Numbered from the stretch's first letter, positions 50,119 to 58,988 are shown. The stretch is 64,000 nt of DNA from Rhizobium sp. LC145 (GCF_001005825.1 NZ_LBHV01000011.1:1-64000), one strand, 5' to 3'. Notes: generated by a model from the letters alone, not told the origin. Numbers and translations: made by a program.

Positions 50119-51128
50119 GCGAAGCTCCCTTGCTCGAGATCGAGAACCTGCATGTCCGCTTCAATGGCGAGCGGACCGTCCATGCCATCAATGGGCTCAA
50201 TCTGCGCCTGCAGGAAGGAGAGATGCTGGGTTTGCTGGGTGAATCCGGTTCGGGCAAGAGTGTAACGCTCAAGACGCTCCTGCGCCTTCTGCCACCCAAG
50301 CGAGCGGAGATCGACGGCACGATCCGCGTCAACGGCACGGATATCATGACGCTTTCCGGCGCGCGGCTTTCGGCCTATCGCGGTGGCGATGTCTCCATGG
50401 TGTTTCAGGAGCCGGCATTGGCGCTCGATCCGGTCTATACGATCGGCGACCAGATCGCCGAGACGGTCATGCGTCACAAGAGCGTCGGCCGTGCCGAAGC
50501 ACGCGAGGTGGCGCTCGATATGCTGACGCGGGTGCGTATTCCTTCACCGGAGCGGCGGCTCAAGAACTATCCGCACGAGATGTCGGGCGGAATGCGCCAG
50601 CGTGCCATGATCGCGCTGGCACTGGCCTGCCGCCCCAAGCTGCTGCTCGCCGACGAGCCGACCACGGCGCTCGATGCCACGGTGCAGATACAGATCCTCC
50701 TGCTCCTGCGTGAACTTCAGCGCGAGTTCGGCATGAGCATTATTTTCGTCACCCACGACATCGGCGTTGCGGTGGAAATCTCCGATCGCGTGGCGGTGAT
50801 GTATGCCGGCAATGTCGTCGAATCCGGCAGCACCCGCGATATCATCAAGGATGCGCGCCATCCCTATACCCGCGGTCTTCTCGCGGCGAACCTGCATGGC
50901 GTCGACCGCGGTACGCGGCTTGATGCCATTGCGGGCTCGCCGCCCTCGCTGGAAACGAAGCCGGATGTCTGTTCTTTCGCGCCGCGGTGTACGGAAGCGC
51001 AGCCGCAATGTCTGAGGGCGCTGCCGCCCTTCTTTGCCCCTAGTCCCGGCCGGCAGGTGGCCTGCAATCTCGAAGAGGGGCACTCACCCGCCTCAAATGG
51101 CCTTACCGCCGCGCCGGCGATCGCTTGA
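50115..51128 (+). CDS. ABC transporter ATP-binding protein, DppD/OppD type
   Basis: 337 residues. Walker A GESGSGKS, signature MSGGMRQRAMIALALACRPKLLLADEPTTALD (Walker B inside), switch His in FVTHDIGVAVEISDRV. C-terminal Cys-rich oligopeptide tail (CSFAPRCTEAQPQC). Completes the peptide-type importer with two ATPases. Confidence 0.95.
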   Translation: MSEAPLLEIENLHVRFNGERTVHAINGLNLRLQEGEMLGLLGESGSGKSVTLKTLLRLLPPKRAEIDGTIRVNGTDIMTLSGARLSAYRGGDVSMVFQEPALALDPVYTIGDQIAETVMRHKSVGRAEAREVALDMLTRVRIPSPERRLKNYPHEMSGGMRQRAMIALALACRPKLLLADEPTTALDATVQIQILLLLRELQREFGMSIIFVTHDIGVAVEISDRVAVMYAGNVVESGSTRDIIKDARHPYTRGLLAANLHGVDRGTRLDAIAGSPPSLETKPDVCSFAPRCTEAQPQCLRALPPFFAPSPGRQVACNLEEGHSPASNGLTAAPAIA

Positions 51129-51148
51129 TAACTCCATACGGGAATTCC

Positions 51149-52330
51149 ATGCTTCTTGAACACGACCCGGTCCACGCCTTCATGCCCTACCCGCCTGTGG
51201 CGGTCGCCTCCTCCCCTGAGGGGGCGCTTGCCGGATTGACGCTTGCCGTCAAGGATCTTTTCGATGTCGCCGGATACCGCACCGGCTGCGGTTGCCCAAC
51301 CAAGCTCGCCGAAAGCGATATCAAGACCAAAACCGCGCCTGTCGTACAGAAGCTTCTCGATGCAGGCGCCCGATTTGTCGGCAAAACCCATACCGATGAG
51401 CTTGCCTGGTCGCTTTACGGGATGAACGTGCATTTCGGCACACCCATCAATGCCGCGGCACCCGATCGGATACCGGGCGGTTCCTCCTCCGGCTCGGCTG
51501 CCGCGGTCGCCGCCGGACTTGCCGATATCGGCTTGGGGACCGATACGGGCGGATCCGTCCGCGCGCCCTCCAGTTTCTGCGGGCTATGGGGCATCCGCCC
51601 AACCCACGCTCGCATTTCGCTCGAGGGCTGCATGGAGCTTGCGGCGAGCTTCGATACCTGCGGCTTTTTCGCTCGCGATGCGAAAACCCTTGCCGAGACC
51701 GGCGCCGTCGTATTTGGGAACGATCGGATCGAACTGCCGGAAACCCCGCGTCTCATCCGGCCCGTCGACATGGTGGCCCGCCTCGGCGAAGAGCAGAAAG
51801 CCGTTTACGACTCCTTTTTTGGTGATCTTTCTGCTCAGGAAGCAAGGATTTACCCCGCAGGCGGCGCTGATGCCCTTTATGAGGCCTATCGTATCCTGCA
51901 GGCATATGACGCCAAGCAATCCGTTGTTCCCTGGATCGAAAAGAGCGGCATGCCGCTTGCCCGCGGTATCGACGAGCGCTTCGCCCAGGCCCGATCCATC
52001 AGCGCCGCCGAAGCTGAAGGACCAAATGCCCTGCGCGCTGCTTTCCGTGACAAAATGGATGACATGCTCGGCACGGACGGCGTCCTGCTGGCGCCGGTAG
52101 TGCATGATGCGCCCTTCCGGCTCGACGCACCGCAGGAAGTCTTCGACGGCTTTCGCCACCTTGCGATGCCGTTTCTATGTGTGGCGGGCATGACCGGACT
52201 TCCGCAAGTGGTCTTTCCAGCAGGCAAGGTCGATGGCGCGCCGTACGGGCTTTCCATTATCGGCCCGCGCGGCTCCGACCGTTCGCTCATCGGATTTGCC
52301 GCAAGGCTCGCCGGGTATCAACACGGATGA
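51149..52330 (+). CDS. Amidase (amidase signature family)
   Basis: 393 residues from ATG 51149 (LLEHDPVHAF); an upstream TTG at 51125 would overlap the ATPase gene. Ser-cisSer-Lys catalytic set: Lys35 in LTLAVKDLFDVAG, Ser112-114 in PGGSSSGSAAAVAAG, Ser136 in TDTGGSVRAPSSFCG. Hydrolyses amides to carboxylate and ammonia or amine. It probably cuts the compound imported by the adjacent transporter. Its 3' end overlaps the convergent racemase-like gene by 13 bases. Confidence 0.93.
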   Translation: MLLEHDPVHAFMPYPPVAVASSPEGALAGLTLAVKDLFDVAGYRTGCGCPTKLAESDIKTKTAPVVQKLLDAGARFVGKTHTDELAWSLYGMNVHFGTPINAAAPDRIPGGSSSGSAAAVAAGLADIGLGTDTGGSVRAPSSFCGLWGIRPTHARISLEGCMELAASFDTCGFFARDAKTLAETGAVVFGNDRIELPETPRLIRPVDMVARLGEEQKAVYDSFFGDLSAQEARIYPAGGADALYEAYRILQAYDAKQSVVPWIEKSGMPLARGIDERFAQARSISAAEAEGPNALRAAFRDKMDDMLGTDGVLLAPVVHDAPFRLDAPQEVFDGFRHLAMPFLCVAGMTGLPQVVFPAGKVDGAPYGLSIIGPRGSDRSLIGFAARLAGYQHG

Positions 52331-52974
52331 AGCATGGCGGCAATGCGCCGGGCGGCAGCCGGAACCGGCTCGATGATCGGCACCGCATGGCGCCTTCCCA
52401 GATCGCGCGCAGCCATGGCCAGAGGTCCGCCACCGATGATGACGGCCTCCGCACCGGCCCGAATTGCCGCCTCCACCGTCAGGCTAAGCTCTTCCTTCAG
52501 TCTTGCGGGATCAGCGATAACCGCAAAGGGATCACCGGGGGTAAAGAAGGAGCCTATGAACCGGCTGGAAAGCCCCGTCTTTTCGACCCGTTCCGCGATG
52601 GCCCGCTCAAGGGCAGGTGTCGTCGTGGCGACTGCGAAACTGCGTCCGGCCGCACCCGCTTCATGGAAGCTTGCCTCACCGATCCCGCAGACTGGAACGG
52701 TGCCGAGACGACGCGCCTCATCGAGGCCCGGATCACCGAAAGCCGCGATGATCGCGCCATCGAAGACCGTCCCCTCGGCAATCTCACCCGCGAGAATGGC
52801 GGAGACGGCGCGCGCACCGATCACAAGCGCCTGCGGTTCGACGATCATGCTCTCCCCGAAGGGGGCCGTCCTGCCCGCGAAGTGGTGATCGGGCATGGCG
52901 GAAGCGGCGATCGCGACCATTGCCTCGGTGGTTTCCCGATTGCTGTTCGGATTGATAAGGAGAATACGAGACAT
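52318..52974 (-). CDS. Asp/Glu/hydantoin racemase family protein lacking both catalytic cysteines
   Basis: 218 residues from ATG 52974 (SRILLINPNSNRETTEAMV). The frame is open upstream to 53406 but that part overlaps the RidA gene antisense. Family pattern is clear: LINPNSN, GAIIAAFGDPGLDEAR, GIGEASFHEA, RAGAEAVIIGGGPLAMAARDL. In active hydantoin/Asp racemases the two Cys lie in ACFGDPGL and LGCAGM; here they are Ala78 and Gly182. It therefore cannot use the usual two-base mechanism. It lies between amidase and RidA. Confidence 0.85.
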   Translation of the reverse strand: MSRILLINPNSNRETTEAMVAIAASAMPDHHFAGRTAPFGESMIVEPQALVIGARAVSAILAGEIAEGTVFDGAIIAAFGDPGLDEARRLGTVPVCGIGEASFHEAGAAGRSFAVATTTPALERAIAERVEKTGLSSRFIGSFFTPGDPFAVIADPARLKEELSLTVEAAIRAGAEAVIIGGGPLAMAARDLGRRHAVPIIEPVPAAARRIAAMLHPC

Positions 52975-53010
52975 GCTGCCCGAAAAAACGTAGGATGAAA
53001 AGGCACTATC

Positions 53011-53499
53011 ATGGCTGATCACACCGATCAAACGCTCGCACGGCTCGCCGAGCTCGGCCTTTCTCTGCCGGAAAGCTCGCCGTCCCGCGCCAATTTCCTT
53101 CCTTACAAGCGGAGCGGCAATCTGCTCTTCCTTGCCGGGCAGATCTGCGAATGGAACGGCAATCCGCGCTATTTCGGTCCGGTCGCGCCGGACTACGACC
53201 TCGCTGCTGCGAAGAAGGCAGCTGAGATGTGCGCTCTGAACCTTCTCTTCAACATTCGGGCCGCCGCAGGCTCCCTCGATTGCCTGGCGGAGGTCCTGAG
53301 GCTCGGCGCATTCGTTGCCGCGCCGGCGGGCTTCCCTGACGGCCCGAAAATCGCCGACGGCGCATCCGAACTCTTCATCGCCCTTTACGGCGATCGCGGA
53401 CGCCACGCACGAACGGCAGTCTGCGTCTCAAGCCTCCCCGCCAACGCGCTGGTGGAAGTGGATGCCATCGTGGAGTTGAGGGATAAGGTGTGCCGCTGA
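53011..53499 (+). CDS. RidA family protein, long (YjgF-like) type
   Basis: 162 residues: ADHTDQTLARLAELGLSLPESSPSRANFLPYKRSGNLLFLAGQICEWNGN ... RHARTAVCVSSLPANALVEVDAIVEL. The Arg of RTAVxVxxLPxxALVEVD, which binds the substrate carboxylate in RidA, is present. It is distinct from the shorter protein at 36858. Divergent from the racemase-like gene, with a 36-base gap. Probably hydrolyses a reactive enamine or imine by-product. Confidence 0.93.
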   Translation: MADHTDQTLARLAELGLSLPESSPSRANFLPYKRSGNLLFLAGQICEWNGNPRYFGPVAPDYDLAAAKKAAEMCALNLLFNIRAAAGSLDCLAEVLRLGAFVAAPAGFPDGPKIADGASELFIALYGDRGRHARTAVCVSSLPANALVEVDAIVELRDKVCR

Positions 53500-53577
53500 A
53501 GACATAAATCTTCATCGTGCGGCGCTGGCGAGGCATCAGCGTTGCATAGGACGGCTTGTTCAAAGCGACCGCTCCAG

Positions 53578-53809
53578 TCAAGCCGCCTGCAACGCCTTCT
53601 GAACGGCCTTTGGCGCACGGTTGATAACTTGAAGATAAGCCTGAACTGGCCCGCGAACTCTTCCTGCATCATGTCGAGGTTGGCGTGGATCGCCTTCACG
53701 TCGATCCGTTCGGGAACATTGACGCGATAGGCGTTCGCGGTGGCCCTGCCTTCGACATAGGCCACCGCCTGCTCAAGCCCACGACGGATGCTTCGGCAAC
53801 ATTGCTCAT
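53578..53809 (-). pseudogene. Decayed HTH antitoxin (HigA/NadS-like)
   Basis: From ATG 53809: SNVAEASVV, then in a shifted frame RRGLEQAVAYVEGRATANAYRVNVPERIDVKAIHANLDMMQEEFAGQF. After a deletion removing the middle of the HTH (the FxxxxxTLxxWExGxRxP part), it resumes in another frame as YLQVINRAPKAVQKALQAA and stop at 53578. An intact protein would be an antitoxin of about 100 residues with a C-terminal Cro-type HTH. Confidence 0.75.
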
Positions 53810-53950
53810 GGCTTTCTCCTCTTGAACCTGTCCATAAGCACCATGGTCAACTGCCAGAAGCCGTTCTTGGCATAGGCGGTAAGCGCAAAGAGCGGCATAT
53901 CGGTGTCGTGTTAGAAATAGATCACCCGCGCGCCACCGCACTTGCCCCCA
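53806..53950 (-). pseudogene. Decayed RelE/HigB-type toxin
   Basis: Minus-strand frame: GKCGGARVIYF, an in-frame stop, HDTDMPLFALTAYAKN, then an altered stretch and LTMVLMDRFKRRKP, ending in ATGA with the antitoxin start. The order GxRGGxRVIYYxxxxxxxxFxLxAYAKNxxxxLTxxE is that of RelE/HigB toxins; the part between AYAKN and the end is deleted. Toxin-first order matches higBA. Confidence 0.7.
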
Positions 53951-54047
53951 CCAGTCCCCAGAGGGACCGTGGAGCGGCGGCGCAACCCGCCGCGCAATAG
54001 CGCCTGACCTCAAAGGGCGTGCTGACATGCTAATTCCCCGCGCCCCA

Positions 54048-54983
54048 TCACTCTGGAAGCGGGATGTGCTCATCCCGGTCATCGATCGGAAGATCGAAGC
54101 GCCCCGCGCCCCAGTTCTGTGCCCGCCATTCAGCCTTGGCTTCCTCGATCCGCTCCCTGGATGAGGCGACGAAGTTCCACCAGATGTAGCGTGGGCCGGA
54201 AAGTGTCGCCCCGCCTAAGATCATCAGCCGCGCGCCTTTTTCCCCGGCTGCGACCGTGATCCTGTCGCCAGGACGAAACACCATCATCTGGGCTGCTTCG
54301 AACTCCCGGCCGGCGATCGAGATCGAGCCTTCGACAATGTAGATGCCCCGGTCCTCATGATCGTCCGGCATCGGCAGCCGAGCGCCTGCTTCAAGCCTGA
54401 CATCGGCATAGAATGTTTCGGAAAACATGGTCGTGGGAGCGAACTTGCCATAGGCGTTCCCGAGAATGAGCCTCACCGACACACCATGATCCTCGATCAT
54501 CGGCAGCGTCTCCTTGCCGTGGTGTTCGAACATCGGCGCCATGTCCTCGTGGGCTTCCGGCAAGGCCAGCCAGGTCTGGATCCCGAACAAGCCGTTCGGC
54601 CCTGTCCGCGCCGCTGCGGATGTCCGCTCGGAATGGGAAACACCTCGCCCCGCAACCATCCAGTTCAACTCACCGGGACGGATGATCTGGTCAGCCCCGG
54701 TGCTGTCGCGGTGGTGAAAGTCACCGCGATACAGATAGGTGACCGTGCCAAGACCGATATGGGGGTGCGGCCGAACATCGATGCCCTGGCCGGTCAACAG
54801 CTCGGCAGGGCCAGCCTGGTCGAAGAAGATGAATGGTCCCACCATCTGCTGCTTCGGCGCCGGCAGGGCGCGCCGAACCTCGAAGCCGCCAAGGTCGCGA
54901 GAGCGCGGCACGATAAGGGTTTGGATCGAATCGATGCCGACCTCGTCAGGACAGCCTGGTTCGATTGCAGGGTTCCAACTCAT
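54048..54983 (-). CDS. Pirin family protein
   Basis: 311 residues, bicupin. Pirin motifs: PFIFFDQAGPAELLTGQGIDVRPHPHIGLGTVTYLYRGDFHHRDSTG and EINWMVAGRGVSHSERT-like (here ELNWMVAGRGVSHSERTS); the His residues in PHPHIG and the Glu/His of the second block form the metal site. Some bacterial pirins degrade quercetin or regulate pyruvate metabolism. The common motif TGTGTCGC-N7-GGAACGC lies 119 bases upstream of its start. Confidence 0.95.
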   Translation of the reverse strand: MSWNPAIEPGCPDEVGIDSIQTLIVPRSRDLGGFEVRRALPAPKQQMVGPFIFFDQAGPAELLTGQGIDVRPHPHIGLGTVTYLYRGDFHHRDSTGADQIIRPGELNWMVAGRGVSHSERTSAAARTGPNGLFGIQTWLALPEAHEDMAPMFEHHGKETLPMIEDHGVSVRLILGNAYGKFAPTTMFSETFYADVRLEAGARLPMPDDHEDRGIYIVEGSISIAGREFEAAQMMVFRPGDRITVAAGEKGARLMILGGATLSGPRYIWWNFVASSRERIEEAKAEWRAQNWGAGRFDLPIDDRDEHIPLPE

Positions 54984-55100
54984 GCGCCTTCACCTCATCC
55001 GTTTGGCGATCTCCTGCCTGCGTGGAGCGCAGGGGTCGCTGCATGGCCCCAAGTGACTAACGGGTGAGCGCCTCCGCGACTAGTTGCGCGGCGCGGTGAA

Positions 55101-55124
55101 CTGTGTCGCAAAAGGCGGAACGCG
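55101..55124 (+). promoter_or_regulatory. Repeated motif, copy A (upstream of pirin gene)
   Basis: TGTGTCGC at 55102-55109, seven bases, GGAACGC at 55117-55123. Between the pirin gene start and the 3' end of the LysR gene at 55150; no LysR start codon follows here. Confidence 0.6.
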
Positions 55125-55149
55125 CAGTCGATGTGTCAACACGCAGACC

Positions 55150-56025
55150 CTACAAAAGCGGGCTTCTTTCGAATGATCCGATCAGGAACTCGGAGAGGAT
55201 GCGTACTTTTCGCGCGGGGTGCGGGCTGGATGGCCGCACGACGTAGACCCCACCGACAGGCAGCGGAAAGCGGGTCATGACTGGAACGAGTGCGCCGGAC
55301 GCAAGATATTCATGGGTAACACAATCGGGAAGCCACGCTATACCAAGCCCTGCTGCGGCCGCGCTGGCGAGCGCCGCGCCGTTGTCGGAACTGAAGCGCC
55401 CCTGCGGCTGCACAGTGACGACCTTGTCGCCATCCATAAACCGCCACGCCTCGGCACCAATCAGGGCTTGATGAGCGACGATTTCGTCCGGCGTTTCAGG
55501 CGAACCATGCGCTCTGATATAGTCCGGGCTCGCTACCAGCTTGCCGTAAATCTGACCGACGCGTCTTGCAATCAGGTTCGAGTCGCGCAAGGCCCCGACC
55601 CGGATCGCGCAATCATAGCCATCCGCAATCAGATCGACGAAGCGATCGCTATAGTCGGCATGGATCTGGAGCCGCGGGTGGTGGCGTGCCATCTCCGCAA
55701 GCACGGGTGCAAAGTGTATCGGGCCCGATGTTAACGGGACGGCCACCCGCAGGCGCCCGCGAAGATCACCAGCAGGCGAGATCGTTTCCCGCGCAAGGTC
55801 GATCTCGGCACAAATCCTGGCGGCATGTTCTCGAAACGTAGTCCCAGCTTCCGTGAGACCGGCGCCACGGGTCGTTCTTGCAAGAAGTTGGATGCCGAAC
55901 GCTTCCTCAATCCGGATGAGGCGCCGACTGACCATTGACTTGGAGACCCCCAGTCGACGTGCCGCGGGAGAAACGCCCCCGGCATCGGCAACTTCGACGA
56001 AAGACCGTAGATCCTCGATATCCAT
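55150..56025 (-). CDS. LysR-family transcriptional regulator (paralogue 1)
   Basis: 291 residues. HTH DIEDLRSFVEVADAGGVSPAARRLGVSKSMVSRRLIRIEEAFGIQLLARTTRGAGLTEAG, effector domain with HYSDRFVDLIADGYDCAIRVGALRDSNLIARRVGQIYGKLVASPDYIRAHGSPETPDEIVAHQALIG. Very similar throughout to the regulator at 58092, so a recent duplication. CrgA/DmlR-like subgroup. Copy B of the repeated motif sits directly before its ATG. It may control the pirin gene that lies downstream in the same direction. Confidence 0.95.
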   Translation of the reverse strand: MDIEDLRSFVEVADAGGVSPAARRLGVSKSMVSRRLIRIEEAFGIQLLARTTRGAGLTEAGTTFREHAARICAEIDLARETISPAGDLRGRLRVAVPLTSGPIHFAPVLAEMARHHPRLQIHADYSDRFVDLIADGYDCAIRVGALRDSNLIARRVGQIYGKLVASPDYIRAHGSPETPDEIVAHQALIGAEAWRFMDGDKVVTVQPQGRFSSDNGAALASAAAAGLGIAWLPDCVTHEYLASGALVPVMTRFPLPVGGVYVVRPSSPHPARKVRILSEFLIGSFERSPLL

Positions 56026-56028
56026 TCG

Positions 56029-56051
56029 GCGTTCCCCGCTTTGCGATACGG
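56029..56051 (-). promoter_or_regulatory. Repeated motif, copy B (immediately upstream of LysR)
   Basis: Minus strand: CGTATCGC, seven bases, GGAACGC, ending three bases before ATG 56025. The GGGGA inside could also serve as ribosome binding site. Confidence 0.6.
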
Positions 56052-56063
56052 CCTGGCCTTCAG

Positions 56064-57095
56064 CTATCGCGCTGCCCTCACGATTGGCGCGACTTCAGTG
56101 CCAAGAAGTTCGATCGATCTCTTCATCGCTGCCGTGTCGAGAGAGGCTGTGCTCATCTGGAAGGTGATGCGAGAGACGCCGCCAAGCGTTTCACTGGCCT
56201 GCAGCATCTTGGCTGCGACCGTCTGCGGATCGCCGACCAGGAATACGCCCTCCGGACCTGCCATGGCTTCGAACTGCTGGCGCGACGGGGGCGACCAGCC
56301 GCGCTCTCGACCGATCTTCGAGGTGAGATGCGCCCAGCCGGGAAAGAAAGCGTCCTTCGCTGCAGTGTCGGTCTCGCCGACAAAACCCATTGCGTGAACG
56401 CCGATCTTGAGCACTTCGGGGCTATGCCCCGCGCGGCTGCCAGCTTCGCGATAGAGATCGACAAGCGGACGGAAGCGCTCGAAGCTGCCGCCGATGATTG
56501 CGATCATCAGCGGCAGGCCAAGCGCACCGGCGCGAACGAAGGATTGCGGCGTTCCACCCACCCCGATCCATATCGGGAGCCGTGATTGATGAGGACGCGG
56601 GAAAACACCTTGCCCCCTGAGCGGTGGGCGAAAACGACCTTCCCAGTTGATGCTCGTCGTCTCGCCAAGCTTGAGAAACAGATCGAGCTTCTCCGCAAAA
56701 AGGTCGTCATAATCCCGCGTATCCAGGCCGAAGAGCGGGTAGGCCTCAACGAACGAACCTCGGCCGACAACCATTTCCGCGCGGCCCTTAGAGATCAGAT
56801 CGAGCGTTGCGAACTCTTGAAAAACCCGCACCGGGTCGGCGGCGCTCAGAACGGTCACCGCGCTGGTCAACCTGATCCGGTTGGTCCGGGCCGCTGCCGC
56901 AGCCAGAATGACAGTCGGTGCGGAGTCGAGAAACTCCCCGCGATGATGCTCGCCTATGCCGAACACATCGAGCCCGACGCGGTCCGCGACGACGACCTCC
57001 TCGATGAGCTCGGCCATGCGCTCGGTCGCCGAAGGAAGCTTGCCTGTCGCCGGATCCGGGAGGATAGCTGCGAAACTGTCGATACCGATTTCCAT
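56064..57095 (-). CDS. LLM-class (luciferase-like) flavin-dependent oxidoreductase
   Basis: 343 residues: EIGIDSFAAILPD, LIEEVVVADRVGLDVFGIGEHHRGEFLDSAPTVILAAAAARTNRIRLTSAVTVLSAADPVRVFQEFATLDLISKGRAEMVVGRGSFVEAYPLFGL, PIWIGVGGTPQSFVRAGALGLPLMIAIIGG. This is the bacterial luciferase-like fold that uses FMNH2 or F420; the GEHH motif is typical of the alkanal monooxygenase-like group. Substrate unknown. In the same direction as the LysR gene downstream. Confidence 0.92.
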   Translation of the reverse strand: MEIGIDSFAAILPDPATGKLPSATERMAELIEEVVVADRVGLDVFGIGEHHRGEFLDSAPTVILAAAAARTNRIRLTSAVTVLSAADPVRVFQEFATLDLISKGRAEMVVGRGSFVEAYPLFGLDTRDYDDLFAEKLDLFLKLGETTSINWEGRFRPPLRGQGVFPRPHQSRLPIWIGVGGTPQSFVRAGALGLPLMIAIIGGSFERFRPLVDLYREAGSRAGHSPEVLKIGVHAMGFVGETDTAAKDAFFPGWAHLTSKIGRERGWSPPSRQQFEAMAGPEGVFLVGDPQTVAAKMLQASETLGGVSRITFQMSTASLDTAAMKRSIELLGTEVAPIVRAAR

Positions 57096-57277
57096 TTTTG
57101 GCTCCTGGATATTTGCCAGTTTACGCCGGTGACTGACGCTGGAAATTCATCATGCGCACAATCAGGCGGGTGCTTCAGATACTTCGACCTGTCATGAAAA
57201 AGGGACGACGAGGTTCAACGCACCGTCCAGGCACTTGCGATACGTTCATCGAGAACCCCGTCATTGTCTGTTAGATT

Positions 57278-57937
57278 TTAGTGACCGCCTTTGGTGGTCG
57301 GCACTGGCGTGTTGAGCAACTGCTGCTCCCAAAGATACGCGATGCCGCTGCCGCTGAAGTGCTGGATGAGAATCTGGGTCAGCTCCTCGACATGCCCGGT
57401 GCGCGCCCAATCGCGTTGCCATTCGCCAGCGAGCGCCATCACGGTCATCACGTTCGCGCCGGCCGCGATCATTCTCTGGATGGCAACTTCATGAGACTCC
57501 TTTGAAATCCCGCCCGACGCGTCGGTGATCACGGTCACGTCCCAGCCTTCGCCGGCAGCCTGTATCACAGGCATTGCGACACAGACCTCGGTCCACAGCC
57601 CAGCGATGATCAGTTGCTTGCGGCCGGTCGCCTTGACGACGTTCACCACATTCTCGTCCTGCCAGGTGTTCACCCAGGTGCGATCGATGACTTCCTGGTC
57701 CGGAAATACGTCGGTGATCTGCTTAAAGAGAAGTCCGCCGCGCGCCGCGATCACGCTGGTGAGAATGGTCGGAACATTGAAGGCTTTTGCCAGCTTCGCC
57801 AGCGCGGTCGTTTGGTTGACCACAGCTTGCGGGTCATGGCTGTTGAGGTTGGCCAGCTGGTAGGGCTGATGATCTATCAGGACGAGGACGGAGTCTTCAG
57901 GGCGGAGAAGTGAATCAAGGCCGTTACGAAAGGTCAT
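57278..57937 (-). CDS. Isochorismatase family hydrolase (YcaC-like)
   Basis: 219 residues. Catalytic Asp22 (LVLIDHQPYQ) and nucleophile Cys119 in IIAGLWTEVCVAMPV are visible; the Lys of the triad is expected between them. The length and DHQPYQ motif match YcaC-type hydrolases, cytoplasmic homo-oligomers of uncertain substrate. Diverges from the LysR gene at 58092 with copy C of the motif between them, so probably a target of that regulator. Confidence 0.92.
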   Translation of the reverse strand: MTFRNGLDSLLRPEDSVLVLIDHQPYQLANLNSHDPQAVVNQTTALAKLAKAFNVPTILTSVIAARGGLLFKQITDVFPDQEVIDRTWVNTWQDENVVNVVKATGRKQLIIAGLWTEVCVAMPVIQAAGEGWDVTVITDASGGISKESHEVAIQRMIAAGANVMTVMALAGEWQRDWARTGHVEELTQILIQHFSGSGIAYLWEQQLLNTPVPTTKGGH

Positions 57938-58064
57938 GGTTTCATCCTATGTTGGCGGTTTATTGAAGCGCGTTTGCTCAAAAGACATGCGCCCTCCGAG
58001 GCGCTGCCGCGGGACGAAACTTGTCATTCCCGTTTGTGATGCGGTAGTGCTCGTTCCTGATGAG

Positions 58065-58088
58065 CTGTGTCGCAAGACGGGGAACGCC
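58065..58088 (+). promoter_or_regulatory. Repeated motif, copy C (between isochorismatase gene and LysR)
   Basis: TGTGTCGC at 58066-58073, seven bases, GGAACGC at 58081-58087, ending four bases before the LysR GTG at 58092 and 129 bases from the divergent hydrolase start. Confidence 0.65.
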
Positions 58089-58091
58089 AAA

Positions 58092-58988
58092 GTGGACATT
58101 GAAGACCTGCGGACTTTTGTTGAAGTAGCGGATGCCGGAGGTGTTTCAGCTGCCGCGCTGCGACTTGGCGTCTCCAAGTCTATGGTCAGCCGCCGGCTCA
58201 TGCGGCTCGAAGCGGAGCTTGGTGTCCAGCTCCTTGCCCGATCCACCCGCGGGGCTTCCCTGACCGAGGCCGGCGCAACGTTTCGGGACTATGCAGCCAG
58301 GGTTTCCGCCGAGATCGATGTGGCCAGGGAAACAATTGTGCCCGCCGGTGAGCTCCGCGGTCGCCTCAGGGTTGCCGCGCCACTTTCCTTCGGTCCGACG
58401 CATTTCGCAGCGGTGATTGCGCAAATGGCACGCCGCCATCCTCATCTTCAGATCCAGACCTGTTACAGTGATCGTTTCGTGGATCTGATCGCGGAAGGCT
58501 ATGATTGTGCGATCCGCGTTGGCACCCTTCAGGACTCCAGCCTGATCGCAAAACGCGTCGGTCCCCTCTATGGGAGTTACGTCGCAAGCCCGGATTATAT
58601 CAAAGCCCATGGCTCTCCGGAGACGCCGGACGAGCTTGTCGCCCATCAGGCTCTCATGCAGGGAACGGAAGCCTGGCAAGTGATGGATGGAGACAAGGTG
58701 ATAACCGTTCGCCCACAGGGACGCTTCAAGGCCGATAACGGGGCCGCTCTCGCTGTCGCCGCAGCAGCCGGTCTGGGTATCGCCGCACTCCCTGACGACC
58801 TCATAAAAGATTATCTCGACTCAGGAGAGTTGGTTCCGGTCATGAAACGCCATCCACCGCCCCCGGCCGGAATATATGTCGTCAGACCGCCCGGGCAGCA
58901 TCCCGCAAGAAAAGTCCGGGTGCTGACCGAAATGCTGATCGAGTGCTTTGATCACGGCCCTGGTGCCAAAGGGTTACCCCGCATGTAA
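58092..58988 (+). CDS. LysR-family transcriptional regulator (paralogue 2), GTG start
   Basis: 298 residues. GTG 58092 (DIEDLRTFVEVADAGGVSAAALRLGVSKSMVSRRLMRLEAELGVQLLARSTRGASLTEAG) is chosen over the upstream frame extension to 57936 because it aligns exactly with the start of the paralogue at 55150 (MDIEDLR) and because the repeated motif lies just before it in both genes. Effector domain: TCYSDRFVDLIAEGYDCAIRVGTLQDSSLIAKRVG. Likely controls the divergent isochorismatase gene. Confidence 0.93.
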   Translation: MDIEDLRTFVEVADAGGVSAAALRLGVSKSMVSRRLMRLEAELGVQLLARSTRGASLTEAGATFRDYAARVSAEIDVARETIVPAGELRGRLRVAAPLSFGPTHFAAVIAQMARRHPHLQIQTCYSDRFVDLIAEGYDCAIRVGTLQDSSLIAKRVGPLYGSYVASPDYIKAHGSPETPDELVAHQALMQGTEAWQVMDGDKVITVRPQGRFKADNGAALAVAAAAGLGIAALPDDLIKDYLDSGELVPVMKRHPPPPAGIYVVRPPGQHPARKVRVLTEMLIECFDHGPGAKGLPRM

